DNA from: Rachycentron canadum
Lineage: Eukaryota > Chordata > Actinopteri > Carangiformes > Rachycentridae
Length of the DNA: 64,000 nucleotides
NCBI GenBank assembly: GCA_038496675.1
Contig: CM076662.1
Span: forward strand, 18,256,408-18,320,407
Direction: 5' to 3'
The notes beneath the pieces were generated by a model that saw only the letters and a list, made by a program, of their open reading frames with translations, made no database searches and was not told the DNA's origin. Position 1 is the first letter of the stretch; the number at the start of each line of letters is the position of its first letter. This document shows positions 24,201-39,200 of this stretch, in pieces. The translations under genes were made by a program, and so were the position numbers.

Positions 24201-27200
24201 ATTCAACAGGCCATGGGGGGAATGGTTTTCTGAAGTTCCAGGACTCTGAGGAGATTAGTAACGTGGAACTGGCTGATGCTTTTGAGCAGATGTGGCAGAA
24301 AAGAAGGTAAATAAATCTAAATGATTAAAGGGATAGTGCTTCCATTGTTGACATAAAATAGTGATTGTAACAGCTTTATATAAATGCTGTTTTTAACGGA
24401 ATACTGTCAGTAATACTGTTGAAATTCACTCATTTTCACAGATTCAATGCATCATAAATTACTAGCGTACATATTAACACAACCTCCTATGAAGGAGTCA
24501 CTTTTTATAAATGGAATCATGTTACAGTGTTTAAGCTTTTGCAATTTGAAGACATTAAATGAGTTAAAGCAGCTCTCTGCTACCAGAAGCTATATTGTGC
24601 TTCATATCTATCAATAGAGAGTCTGGGTTACAGTCAGGCCCCAAGCTGCTAGATAAAAGCTCAGTGACGGCAGCTTTGATGCTGCTGCACTAATTACTGG
24701 CTTGAACTACCAAATTAGAGCCACTATAGAGACTTTTCCTCCTCACGTCATTGTCTCTAAACCACCTTGATTCAGTCAGCTGGATATAAAATCCACACCG
24801 TATTTGCCTAAGTAGGGGGAAAAAAAGTTTGTAGTGAAATGTCTCTTTTAATAGAGGAAGCAAGGGAGAAACTCTGTGTGTGGGTGTGTTAGAGGAGCTG
24901 AATGGATCTGTTGGTTTTTCTTGGTCTCCATAGCAACTGCAGCATGAAAAATGGTGAGAAGGTTTGTGTGATATCAGAGTTTATTGGAACAAATGGATGA
25001 ATGTTATGCCAGCTGTGGATTCTCTCATCAGTTTTTATTTGAGAATGTACATAATCCGGTCTGTGTGTGTGTCTGTCTGCAGGTACAATGAGCTGCTCTT
25101 CATCATCGACACCTGTCAGGGTGCCTCCATGTATGAGAGGTTCTATTCTCCAAACCTCATGGCTTTGGCCAGCAGTCAAGTTGGAGAAGACTCCCTGTCG
25201 GTGAGTTACCTGCCCTCATATGGATTAGATAAATGAAAAATCATCAATCAGTTTGTCAGGTTTTGTAATAAGCAGTGCGGTTTGATAGCTCACTGCAGCT
25301 GAAGATTGAGCTTGATCATAAATGCACGCACCAAAACGTTCCTTCTCCAAAGATGAAGTGTCAGCTTTTTTATTGCGATTCTAATAGTATGGGCTTATTA
25401 TACTAATGATACTAGGACTAGAGCTACACTTCAACACAATACAGTGCTGCTCCTTTATTTTCATGGCTTCTACTAAGTTTTTAGCACAATAACAACAACA
25501 GCAGTGAATGATCAGCAAGTGTTGATTTCCAGTTTTTACATAAACACGTACACTTTGTTTAAAGTCATTCCCTTTACTTCCATTTACTACAGTGTACTAC
25601 ATTTACTCTTGGCCATTTTATTTAAGGTTCTGAATTATGAAATGTGTGTAAATGTATTCATTATTATGAGCCCTCAAAAACTCTGCTATGCAATTAAATG
25701 AATAATATAATAATAATGTAATATGGCATCTACAAAATCTCAATCTAGTGCTCACTAGTGTCTATTATATATCCGGCAACCAATGAGGGACTGATTTAAA
25801 ACTTCATTTACTTTCGTCACTAACCTCTATGGTACCTAATAAACAGTCTGTGTGATACTTGGTAGTTTGATGTTTGCTGGTTGTCTATACAGACAATCTA
25901 TACAGCTATTATTGTGTAGGCTGTTAAAGCAGTTATGATTTGTTTTTTTAAATAACAGTGTATCAAATGAAAAGGTCTGTTAGTAATAATGAACCAGACC
26001 TGAATCTGCAGCTCCCTTCGACTTCACAGAGCCTAAAATAGAGCGAGTTTCAGCTCTTTGTTTAGCTGTGCGGCTCACAGCATTATTGTTTTGGTTCACT
26101 CTCACTGCTCTCATTGTATGAGTGAGTATGAGCTCTTAAAAATCCAAACTACTCTGCACCAGCAGACAGTCTTAGGGACTATCTGGTGAACATAGTGGAG
26201 CATTTAGCAGCTAAAATGCCATATTTCCCCCAGGAGTTGGTAGCGACCAAAATGAGAGTGAATATTGGATTTAGATTTTACAGGTGGCCAGAAACATGGC
26301 TCTGAATGAATACAAGAAGAAGCACTGCTCTTCAACCCCTGTCTAGAGAGCATGAAAAAAATCGAGCCACTCTGTAGTTTAAGGTGATGGCAGTTGCTCA
26401 TTATGCCTGTGTGCCATTTTAGTTTGTTCAGCAGCTTTGGTGACTTTTTTTAGCGACGTATCCTGAAGATAATTAAGTATTTTTTCGGTTGAGACGCCTT
26501 AACTTTCGACTTGTTTTGATAATCCAATGAAAATGACTTTCAATGGAAGCATCACACTGACCCAATAAAAGAAAAAACAAGAAAGGATGAGCTTTTAAAT
26601 ACAACTAAAAGACCACTAATGCACCTCTGCTGACAGTAATCTCTCAGATATTGAATATTCTTAAATTTTTTAATATTTCTTTTAACCCCATCTCTTTCTA
26701 GCACCAGCCAGATTTGGCCATTGGAGTCCATTTGATGGACAGGTACACCTTCTACCTGCTGGAGTTCCTGGAAGACATCCATCCTGCAAGCAAAACCAAC
26801 ATGAATGACCTGGTGAGGATGTGTGTGCTCTTTGATCTAGTGTCTTTTTGTCTTGAAAGAGCCGGAGATGGTCTCTTTCATTTTTGTCTAACCAACAATT
26901 TATAATCCAGAAGTATTCAGGCTATTTTAATGATATTTTTGCTCAATTAATGGCTGGTTATAACTGGATCAGCATAGTGCACTAAACTTACTGAAAATTA
27001 ATCAAAAACAGTTTTGGTAATCAAATAATTGACTCATTTAGTCATTTATGCCAAGCTTTCACAGCTGTTTTTTTTTTGTTGTTGTTTTTTTTTGTTTTGT
27101 CACTGTAAATTCCCTGAGTTACATTTTACAGATAAAACAATTATTAGATGAATCAAAAGTTCAAAAAATCATGATAAAATAGTCATTAGTTGCAGCCATA

Positions 27201-30200
27201 GAGCAGAAGAGCTATTCATGCAGGACTGTGGCAGAGAGACTTTTTCTCCCTCTTCAACAGCGAGACAGTGTCTGTCCTGCACTGCCCTCCTCGTCTGCCT
27301 CATATTCTAAGGTTTCTCATCCTGAAGGAGCCAGATGAAAGTCACACAGGCCTCTGCACTTGAAACAGAATGTCTGATACTGTGTTGGAGTTGTTGCCCT
27401 TTGACACATGATGGTAGAGATGGTGAGTGCATGCTGCTCTGGGCCATGGCTCAATCTCAGCAGCACCTCCCTTTTCATCTTTTACACTCCTGCAGAGATC
27501 CACTGGCCCCAGGGACCACTCGTCATCCCCACCACCTACCTCGTCTTATCTCACCTGGAGTTACAATCAAAACAACTCAAATCTTTACTCAGGGATGCTA
27601 AGCTACAATCAATGTGCTCTGACTAAAGCTTATTATTCTTTCTAATTTTCCTGTGTCTGAAGATGTGCTCTTTGTTCCTGTGCTATTTGGTAGAATTAAG
27701 GATCGATGCTATAGATTTGTCTGGCAAGCCCACCATGTTTTCTTTTTTAATCCAGACTTCGAAGGCTTGCCCTTTGATGATACCGAAATTACCCCAACCT
27801 TCTCTACAAAATCCTTCATCAACTGTGTTTTTTGTTGTGTTTGGCTGATAGAAATAACATTCACCTCAGTTTAGCAATTTTTTTTTTTTTTCTCTCTCTT
27901 TTCAAATGAAGAGCCCAATCAGACAACACACTGATGAATCACACACTTAAGAGGATTAACCCACTAGTGGTAACACACCAGGCAGCAAAAGATTTGTAAT
28001 TGATGATGACACACAGAAATGTAAGGCTTCATGCCTCTAATCTTCTCCCCTCGTGATCACGTATTTTAACACCTCCCACTGCAGCTCTGACTTGATACAG
28101 CTGGCTACAGGTTGCAGGCCACTATTAGTTTGTGTCTCCACTATTTACTATTCTACTATTAGTAATAGTAATAATAATATTATTATTATACTACTCTGAG
28201 GATAACAAATGACCTACTCTGGGGCTTTTGGCTAAACCACCAAAAACTTTTTTTTTTTTTTTTTTTTGCATGAATGGCTCTATTGAGACTGGGCCCACCT
28301 AATTTGCTGTGTTTGCCATATGTTGTGTGTTTCTCATACATAATTTATGGTTTCTCTGCTCTCCCTAGTTCAAAGTGTGTCCCAAGAGTCAATGCGTGTC
28401 CACTCCGGGCCACCGTACTGACCTGTTCCTGAGGGACCCAGGAAGCGTCCTCATCACAGATTTCTTTGGTAGTGTCCGCAAAGTAGAGATCACAATGGAG
28501 ACCATTAACTTGACTGACCCCATCGAGCAACTGGAGGAGAAGTAAGCTGAATTAATATACTTTATTAGTCATTAGTGGAATATTTTCACTCACCTTTAAC
28601 TTTGCTATACAACTGTAATTATAATATGAACAGTAGTTGATGAAAAGTGGACAAAAGTTGGATCTGTGCACTGCCAGTATGATCTGGACATACTGTTTTG
28701 TCAGAGTTGACCAGCTGAAATAGTAGTTAGAACACTAAACTTTTACTGTATGAAACATTTTATCGGAAATTACTCCATTTATCCTCAGACTTGTCGGCAA
28801 TAACCATCTGTAACAATTCATCACTCTGAACAAAGTGTGACAAATACATTTCTACTCTTGAATCTCTGTGAAAAACATTGTATTCTGTTTTTGAGTATAT
28901 CAGATATTATAATGCAAATAATCACAATAAGCTTGGGGAAGAGCTGTGGTAGATTTAGCTCTAAGGGAAGGTGATTTTTTAAAAAAAAAATTTTTTTTAG
29001 GTGGATTAGGGGCAGCCTACTTGTAAAAGCCTTAATTGAGGTCATCCTCCTTTATTTTAATTGAAGTGCTGCAGGCCCCATTTGTTCTGTTTATCTCTTA
29101 ACTAACTAAGCTTCGATTTCTCTTTAGAACATCTCTCATTAGTGATATTGATTTTTCTACTAATGATGTGTTGAGTGGCTTGTTACTGGGAGAGTAACCC
29201 ACACTGGTTACCTTGTACGTGACATTATGGTTTAATGTAATAGTGCAGCTCATTCAGATGGTATTAACCGATATTTATGAAGTTTAATGTCACAGCACTG
29301 TGAAGATGATGATTGTCTTCAGGCTTCAACTCGGTCACATCAGTGCCACTGGGTGAACAGGAGTGTTTCTAATTGATTATCTCTGGCGCTACCTAGTGAT
29401 GAACAGAAGAAACCACATGAATCCAAATCAAGTCAACTGCGTTTGCTCTGAGTGTGCTATGTGGACTCCACCACTAGATGGCTGTAGTATCAAACTCTTA
29501 AAAATCATCTGCTCATCAGTGCCTGTGTCTTGTGACATATTGTATGCTTTCTCCAACAAATGCACTAATCCCATAATAAGGACAATCACCAGGAGTTTCT
29601 GGAAACACACAGCTAATGCACTAAAATGCAAAGAATCCTCCTTATATTGACTCATTAAGCTGTGTGTAACGAATAGATTTACATGCTCTGCAAACAGATG
29701 CGGTAGAAATTAAAACTTTATTCACGATCACCCTCCCCCCACTTCTGTTAATTTCATTAAACTGGGCTTTAATTGAACCACTGGGAGGTATTATAGTCAA
29801 AGAATCTAATGCGGTTGGCTGCTAATTAGTAATTAGAGGCAATTGCCATACCGATTTTAGTCATCGGCTGTTTTGGCCTAAGGCTAGTTAGTCATTGCAC
29901 ACAACTTCCCCTATCACTTTATTATTGATTAAGGGCAACACATTAGTCTTGCTGATCCCCCATGCAACACAGAAACACAGCACCAGTGTTATTGAGCCTG
30001 CTGTTGCCCCAATTCAGTCCTAGAGAGATGTTTTAACTCCAATTCTGATGTAAGAAACCAGCAATCTCCTGATTCATTTGATGTTTAATGGAGTTAAAGT
30101 TTAGTGATGCACCATAGCACAAGTAGTATCTCTTTACTTTTAAGAATGATAAAGAAAAACACAGTTGTTCAAACATATTAGGGAAACTGATAATTATTGT

Positions 30201-33200
30201 TTCCTTAGCCCCATTCAGATAAGGTTAATTTTATTGGGGCGGGGGGGGGGGGGGGTATTTAATTACATATTTGTTGTTGCTCTTATAGGTCTGGATAGAA
30301 TTTTAGCCATGGGCAAATTGCAAGCAAAAAAGCATGTCCTTCATCTTTATTGGGCTTATCAAAAAATGGAGTTTAATGTTTTCATTAATATTGGCATTAT
30401 TAAATCATTAACTGGTAATTGTATTATGTGCACAGACCGTTGCAAACTACTGAAATGGCTCTCTATGAACACAGGAACTGGTGTTTGCAAGGTAACAGTA
30501 TACATAGTAACAGCGGAAGCTGTACAGCGACATATTAACAGTGACAGACTTGGCTGAAAATTAAATTAAAATAGACATAAATGTTTTTGTCAACAAGGAC
30601 AGAGTCTTAACTTTTTAGTTGTCATACAGAACTGAAACTGTGCTGAGCTGATGAAATTCAGCAACAGAAAATCCAGCTTCATGCTGAAAAACGCACACCC
30701 ACGTATTTAATATAAAAGTCTGTCACTCTGGACTGAAATTATAGGAAAAATCAGCAGGAGTGGCAAGAAACAGAAGGTAACTGGGGCTGTTTTTATTATT
30801 AATAGAGTATTGGGTGAAGCTTGTCAGGAGTGCCCAGGACAGGATAAAAAATATAATATAAATAATAAAAAATAACTTACAGGTAGCGATGACGCGATTA
30901 GTCAGTTAATGGATGGATGAACAGAAACTGAACTATTTCATTTGATAATCATTCCCTTTTTTAAGAAAAAACTATCAACATTTGCTAATTAAAGCTTTGT
31001 AAATCTGAGATTTTATAGAGTAAACAGAATATGTTAGACTTTATACTAACGGTCAGACACAAAGGGGTATATGAATTGTAACCTCTGAGAGAACATTTAC
31101 ATTTTACAGAAGAAAACTATTGAGAAACCCCCTTGCCAACACATCTGGATCATTTGAAAAAACAATCACTAAGCAATAATAGAAAAGGATTTCATGAGAC
31201 CTCTGTCCGAATGGCACTCATAAAGTTAAATAATAGCATTTTATAAGACTTGAAAATAGGTTATAGTGAGCTTTGTGTGTTCCCACAGATGTCCGCTGAA
31301 ACAAGTTGTCATTAAATATAGTGCCGCTTTAATCCACTTTTGTCAGCCACTCAGACAGGTAGTAGAGGATATGTAGAGATGATAGGTACATGTGTGTGTG
31401 CATGCCTGTCTCTTACTAATTCTCTGGCTCACTCTCCTCTGTCGCTCTCATTCCCCTCTTATTCTCTCTTCTCCTTTCACCCATCTCTAAACAGACATTT
31501 TCCCTCAGAACAGGCTCTTCCATTAAGTCGATTGCACTTGATGGAGAGGACATTTTAAAAGACCCCCCTCCCCCCAATCCTCTTCATTATACATAGGCTT
31601 AACAGTGTAATGACATTGTGCAGTTACGTACTTGCAGCTTTAGGTGGTTGTTGACCAAAACACGTCTTTCTCTGGGTCACACGACTCTGCGGATAATTGT
31701 GAGAAACAAATGAAAGCGGAGTTCATATCCCATTGAGTCATAAAGTCAGCGTAATCTAATTTGTGACCTACAGCACTGGATAGTCTACAAAAGCTACTTT
31801 GGTCATTAGTAGAGCAGATGTTAAAAGGAAATTTGTTTGACCTTAAGATGGCAGCTAGAGACAGCAGCTGGAGGTGGGGAGGTGCAGTCACATCCATTAG
31901 AATCAGGCAAGTGGGTTTAAAAATCCTCTCTCCAAAAAATCTCTTTATGGGGAATAGAGTGGAGAGTGGTTTGAATTGAATTAGCCCTCATGTCTTGTAA
32001 GTGAAAGGGGATGGATGGTGGGGGTGGTGGTGAGGGGGTGAGGCATCTAGTGCCCTCAGTGACATGCTTCCAGAGGCAGGAAGAGCTCGGCGCACACGCA
32101 GGGCTCAGCAGGAGATCATCTCCCTGCCAGCCAGCCCGGCCTTGTTTTCTTCAGTCTGTGTTCCTGTCTGTCAGAGCGACTTCTGCCCCCACTGCATACG
32201 CATGTTGAAAAGTGAGAGGGGCAGAGAAATGGAGCTGAATAGAGAGGAATAAAGAAGGAAGGGAAAGAGAGCAAAAGCCAGAGAGAAGCACAAAGTAACT
32301 GGGAGAGAAGGAACAAAAGCAAAAAGGAGAACAGGTTGCTTCACTAGGCAAGTGGCTGGAGGAGAGCCATGGTGGCTCACTGGAGGATATGGCCCACTTT
32401 GACAGCAACTATCTGACCTTAACTTTCTTTGATTATCAAAAAAACAGCCTCCACTCAACTGTGACCTTTAGCTGAGGCTCTTCTTTCTGACTCTGTATCA
32501 GTCTGTGATGTTGGAGACAAGCAGCCTTTCAAAAAAGATATACATGGAGGCATACAAGCATTTCAAAACTGCCCACGGCAATTGTGGCAAGTCAGTGGAT
32601 CCACACAGTTGTAATGGATTTGAGAATTGTTTGAACTGTTAGGTGTAATGTTGTTCGACAGTTGTTTCCTTGCTTTTATTTATATATTTTTTGTTGTCAT
32701 TTGTATTTTTGTTGAAGCCCTGGTAGAGTTCATGAAGCTGGTAGAGTTGTATGCTTCAGTGGTAAACCTGCAGGAACAAAGATGTATCATGTGAAGTAGA
32801 AATGACTTCATTTAGAAAAGCATTGAAGGGGACCACAGTCCTGAAATCATCAGTTTTGTCCTTCAGAGGAATCCCACCTTTGTCAAGGTAGAGGATAAGT
32901 GATTTAGTTAATGTTGTAGTGAAGTTAGTTTTGACATTCTCCAGTGTTGTAGTTGTTTTAATGAATTACTTAGCGTCAACACCAGGAAGTAAATTTGTAG
33001 AATAAATCAGTCAGAGCTGGGTTAGGGTTATTTTCCTGTATTGTACTTTTTATGTTCCAACCCCATTTGTGATTTATGCTGATAAGAAAAACCTTGCCAA
33101 TAGCTTCAAGGGATAAGACTGGCATTATTTGATATTTTTGTTCTTGTCAATCAATCCCATGAAAATACTAACTACTGTCAGACTCAATACTAGTCTGTTG

Positions 33201-36200
33201 CTCTTCTCCCCAAAGCCATTCATTCCTACTGAGGATGTTTAAAATGGGTAAAAAATAAATACTTCCTAAGATGTACCTGGGAAATTGTTTTCTTTTTTTA
33301 GCAAGTGTTACTAAAACAAATACTACAATTAAGTACTGAGTATTTGAAGTAGTAGTATAGTATAGTATATGAGGGATTAAACCATGGTGCCTTTGTTTAT
33401 TGTAATGAAGGAACATGACCACAACAGTTGTGAAACACTGGAAGCAGGAAAATCAGACTTGAAACCAGTGACAATACATCAGATGTTATATCTGATATAC
33501 AATTACAAAATACAAATCTCAAAATTGTAATATATCTTGTCTCACATGAGATAATGTCATATGGTAACCAAGAACAATGTGGAGTTTTGTCCTCACATGA
33601 CATCCTGACCTTGGTCACAGGTGTCATGTGAGGACAAAATTTAATGACACACCAAAGTTGTCTAATAGACTATGTGTGTGTGTAATTTTTTTTCTGAAAA
33701 GATGTCTGCAAATTCAGAAAGCTTCAATCTTACAAAAATAATCATCACTCCCTCACGAACACATGGCTCTTTAGCCACTATGTTCTAGGGGCAGATGTAA
33801 AAAAAAAAAAGACAACCAAAAACCTCCCAAATACAAATGCATGGTTTCCTCCACAAACCAATGATTTTAGTTTCTTTTTGTTGTTTTTGTTTTATGTTGA
33901 AATGCTAGAAATGAAATGTTAGAAATTCTCTAGTACTTTTTGTAAAAGGTAAAACCTGAGTCTGCATATCTTACTCGTGTTTCATGACCCTACCCAGAGT
34001 TGATAATAGAGACTGACTCAGATAATGAGTCGTCCTGAGGAAGAGCTTGAAAGTTTTTAACTTGTTGCAGTCCAGATTAGCTGTTATTTGGGCCTTTTTG
34101 GGATTCTCTGAACTTCCATTGTGTTCCTGTGACTGTGCACATATTGAGCATTTTGAATTCTCTCACTTTCCTAGATTAAATTACTTTTTCTTTGTGCTCT
34201 TACTTGGGCAGAATTCTCTAGATAATTTATTTTTTATTTTATTTTTTTGAATTCAGGTGAGTCAGTGCCACACAGCAAAAGTCAAAGTCAGCACACTTCA
34301 CATTCAAAGTTTCATTTATATTTCCTTTGTGCATAAACTTGCAAAGAGCAACCAAGAGAAGCACAATGAGAGCACTGGTGGGTGTGAATGAGACGCTGTG
34401 GAGAGTTGATGTTTGCTGTGTAGCATCAACAACAAACATTAGCTGTATCAGAGGTCGTTTACCTGTACAACAAATTTAATTCCAACCCCGTATGAGTATT
34501 GAAGTTCACTCTGCAGCTACTGCCAATGTTCTGTGATCGCTGCATTGATTTTATTTATTCCAGTCTTTGGAAAAAGTAACGAAAGTGCTGAGTGCAAAGT
34601 GGGTAAGACGGGGGGGGGGCTGGGAGTTTGGAGCTATCCTAACACTTCTTAAATCACTAAAATAAAAAGGTGGTGAGTCCATTGCTTGAAAGATGGATTT
34701 TTAGGTGGTGTTTTACTTCAACGTTGTGTTTTCTTGTATGCTCTCTTTTTTGTTTGTGTTTTCCCTAAGAGCTCTGGAGCAACGTATAATAGATCCATCG
34801 ATGAAAAAGATGATTTTGACTCTTATTGTTCCTCAGCATGATTTTTTTTTTTTTTTTCATTCATTAAGAAGAAAAAATGGGTTCATTTGCATCAATTTGC
34901 ACTGCATATCATTGACTTGGCTCTGAAACAATCTGTCAGTCACACACACCTCTGCTACACACACACTGCCAACAGAGACACTGGAGTCTGTTCCCCTTCT
35001 GTCTGCTTTTCTTCATCACTGAGTAATGGTGCCATACATAACAAAAGCTTAATGTTGCCAGAGTGCATTTACTTAGATAAATGCTAAAAGTCTGCTGTTT
35101 TGTGTCTGTGTGTGTTGTCTTTCAGTGCTGAGAATGGAGAGCTACAGAAAGAGATGCAGTCATATGCAGACCAGCTGCCAGTGTCTGAGATCATCCATCA
35201 GGTAAGAGACCAACAAAAACTCCAGGGTTAGTTGAAGACCCTCAAAACTACATGAACAAGTTGATGTAATCCCAGCAATCCCCAAGTTCAGACATCCATT
35301 TTAGTCACGATGGAACATTGGGTTTTCACGTTTTGTCATCTTTTGTTGTTTGTTTGTAGCCATTTACTTGGGCTCCGGTGTTTTTTATTATTTGAAATGT
35401 GTCCATGCTCACCCTTAATTTGGACTCAGAGCATAGTTATGTACAACATCCACCAAGAGATGTCTTTGTGCCGTTTCCATGGTGACGGCTCCAAGTGTGA
35501 AATGCAAGTGCCTCCTGGTCTCGGTGTGGAGGGGCCACCGTGAAATCCAGCAGAATGGATAGGCATTATTGTGGCGAGGAATTGTGTATTCACCTCATTC
35601 TCAAATGGATTGTGGCTCCCAGGTGGCCGACCTTCACAAATGAACACCTACTCCTCCTTATTCCACCTTTACAACATGTGCTCTGCATTCAAAACAGCTG
35701 GTCTTTGGTCCTGTATCACGCGTAAGATTTTCTATTATGAGCCTATTAAAATTTGCTATTTCTACACTTCCATTTCAACTTCTGCCTCTGAGAAGTAACA
35801 AAGTCGCAATAATCTTTGCCACAGGCAAGAGCAGACAAAGTACAGCGTATACACGTTTACATGAACATCTGCACAATATTATCCAATATTCCTGCAGAAA
35901 CGAAGTTTGTAAAGCTTATAGTAACGTATTTGTTGCTACAGTGTGGATTAAACTCTAGTGATTTCAAATCCTGTGTGCATCCTGGGTGCTGGTACACATC
36001 CGCCGTGATGTTCCTCAGGTCATTGGGTGTACACATTGTCTCTGGGTTGATCAGGCCCTGGCTCCCAGCAGCACTCATCCATGAAACACTCCTCCAACCG
36101 ATCCAAAGCAGTTTGCAGGCCTTCTCTGCAGCCTCTGTGGTGGGCTTGATGACTCTTTCCCAGCCCCAGTGATGCCAAGTAGAGTTTAGACTTCGCACAT

Positions 36201-39200
36201 TGAGCAGCCAACAAAGCATTAATGCCCCACTTCAGTGGGCTCTTTCCAGCCACCTTCTGCCACTGCTCAACCGGCTCATACTTGGACCACCTCTTCCATT
36301 TGGTCCTTCCAGGGAACCGTCATCTCTATATGGAGCACCTGGTTCGAAGTGGTTTCTAAGGTCATACAACTAGTAGCAAGTTTATTTACATGTGTGACAT
36401 AAATGACTTTAGATTATTACATGGCAGTCAGCCAGACGTCTTGTAAGTAATTTGTGTTTTTAATTATTTAGTATATTTATTTGTGCTGAGCAATTTAGGC
36501 CAAATTTAAAATGGAAAAAAAAAAAAACCTGAAAAGTTGCAGTACAGGCGGAGGTGAAGCTCCTTTAATAAGCTCAGCTATGAAGCTGTGGATGCAGCAC
36601 AAGCTGTCCAAGTGTAATGGACTGGCTTTTAATGTTTCTTTGCAAATTCATCTCAAATAAAGACGCGAAATAGAAATAAAAATTATTTAATTAACTGCAG
36701 CTCAAAGGTTACCGGCAGCACCAGACACTGTCAATATGACATCCTTAATGGATATTAAAGCATTTACAAAAATTATGCATGAATTTCAACCAGACCATGC
36801 AAACTGTGAATATTATTTCCTCGCTTGGAGAAAAAAGTGTCGAGAAGTGACAGTCCAGCAGGACTACAGCAATGTTTTTAACGCGATTAGAACAAGAACA
36901 GCCACAGTCTGGAGATCCTGTTGAGGCGGAGCATCGGTCTAAACAGGTTTTACTGGCCAAGTTGGTCTCCGGCCCTCTCTGTGTGCCTGCCACTGGGATA
37001 GCTCAATCCTCATACACGATAAGTACTTAGTATACAGAGCTGATTCTAACCCATCTCACAGTTAGCTGTGTTTACCAGAGATTTTTTTTAGCCATATTAA
37101 TGCTAAATGGCTATGACCTTGTCATTTTTATGACAGCTGTTGTTGCCATTCAAGCATAACAGTGTAAATTGGTCATAGTGCCATTGGTACACTGTCTAAA
37201 CCTTGTGGATTATGATTTCAAATTAAAACGATAAGACTATTTAATATGGTATTTTTGCTAAGGGAAATGTAACAGTTCAGGACTTATTTAAGTTTATATG
37301 CATAAACATGCCAAATAATTGCAGTAGTCAAGTGTCAAATTAAGATGAAGATCAGAGCAGTTGCTTCGTGAGGTTTGTTTCCAGAACAATAGACACCACT
37401 TCTCAAAAAAAGGGGTAGTGATATCATGGGTCTTTCTGATGAGTAAGCAGAGACGGGTATGAAATGAAGCTGCAGAAAATGAATTGGGCATTTCTTTAGG
37501 TCAGATCTGTTTGAAATAGTCCTGGTTCACAATTCAGTCACAATAGATAGATAGATACTTTATTTATCCTGAGGGAAATTAAGGCATCCAGTAGCTTGTG
37601 ATACACATTCACGAATACAGACCAAGAAAGAAGAAAGAAGACTCAAAGATTTAAACAAGATAATGAGCATATGCCATGGAGGTATTGTGGAGGTGTTGTA
37701 AAAAGTGAACAGGTCAAAGGTAATACAGTGCAAGACAGGGATGCTGTCTAAAAAATATTATCTAATAAAAAAATACAACATAACAAAATAAAACAACTAC
37801 AAAGACAGGGATGAACTATATAATTTCTTAATGGTCAAAGAAGTTGGAGTTGCAGACGATTGATTTTAAATCAATTTTTCTGTTTCTGCGTGTAGTCCGA
37901 TATTAAACTATTGGTGTTGATAAGGTCAGATAAAGCTCAACTGAGGAAGTGGTAAAAAATAAAATAAGAACAAAAAACCTACTTTAAACCATTCTCGGGT
38001 CCTGGTGCTGGGAGCATCGACTTAAGTGTAAACAAAGAATTCACAGTCATTTGGTCCAGAGAAACGAAGCTGGCCACAGGTCTGAGCCCTGTCAGACTCT
38101 TATTGAGTATCATGATTGGAAACAGAAGGGGGTCTTCACACCCAGAGACACTCTGGGAAATTAGCTTAGCAGCCTTAGAAGCCCAGCAGAACAAAGGCCA
38201 GTTTCAGATCTTCTGCCCGTTGCTTCTGAACGAGCGCCCCATCAACTGTGTCTGTAATTTTCAGCATGTAGAAGCAATCACACTAGTGGGAACTTGAACA
38301 CTCGCTCACACAAACACACACCATTAAGCCTCCACCGTCTGCTACTTGGCTTCATATCTTGGCTCGATCTTTTGTCTCTTTTTATCCCCTCTCTGTCTGT
38401 TCATCTTCATACATCTATTTGCCATCTTTCTTATATTGCGCTCTCTCTTTTTAAATGCACCTACACGTACAACACACAAACACACTCGTCAACCCCAACG
38501 ACCCCTGCCAGAGATTTCGATTATCAGCTAGCACTCCTGCTGGGCTGAAGATGGGAGTCCTGATAGACTGAGTCATCTTGCTCCCCCTCACCATAGACCA
38601 TTGGCACTGCAGCAGAATGACCAATGTCCGTCAAGTATATTGACACCTCTGCTGTTTTTGATTAGCTGTCATGTTGGATGCTGCACTCTGAAGTAAAGAC
38701 ATGAGCGATATGTGGTCTTGCCATTTGTTGTCGCTAATCAGATGCATTCATCTGAACTGAACTCGATGTGATTGTATCGCATAAGATTTGATGTCTAAAA
38801 TATTCCCAAGTTGTCTGAAGCTGATTTCAGTTATGCCACCAACAAAAACCAAATCTTCTCACTGTGTTTTATCTTCTAAGAAAACCATTTTTCTATTTGC
38901 TAGTAGACCAGCCAATACCTTGTAAATAAAAAAGCCATCAGAGTGACTGACAGTGGATATATAAGGCTGTGCTGTATGGCAACTGTATACAAACTTACCC
39001 CTATTGTGTATGTGGAAGTGTGTACGTGAGGAGTTGATTAATGCCCTGTCACTGTTGGCAGTTGTATTGCAAGTGGTGACAGGGTGAGTCCCCTCTTCCT
39101 GCCACCTTCTGTTTCCAACCTCACACATCTCATCATGTTGCCAATCCCTAATCACAATATGTTCAGTTCTGAAAATAACTAGAAGGAGCTCTCTGTTTTT

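Larger units (their letters stand above)
28542..35125. other. PIGK intron 9
   Basis: The intron is 6.6 kb. It holds a run of 15 G (30241-30255), an ATTAGTC-type copy (30885-31075), CT-rich text near 31420-31480, purine-rich text near 32210-32330, and a near-perfect hairpin (33585-33639). A TAATTA-rich complex block lies at 29700-30030. No exon was recognised. Confidence 0.55.

Noticed and set aside
27653..27874. Open frame in PIGK intron 8 (73 codons)
   Set aside because: No domain, no consensus splice sites that would join it in frame to exons 8 and 9, which already join perfectly to each other.
30165..30557. 130-codon plus-strand open frame
   Set aside because: It depends on passing in frame through a run of 15 G and has no family resemblance.
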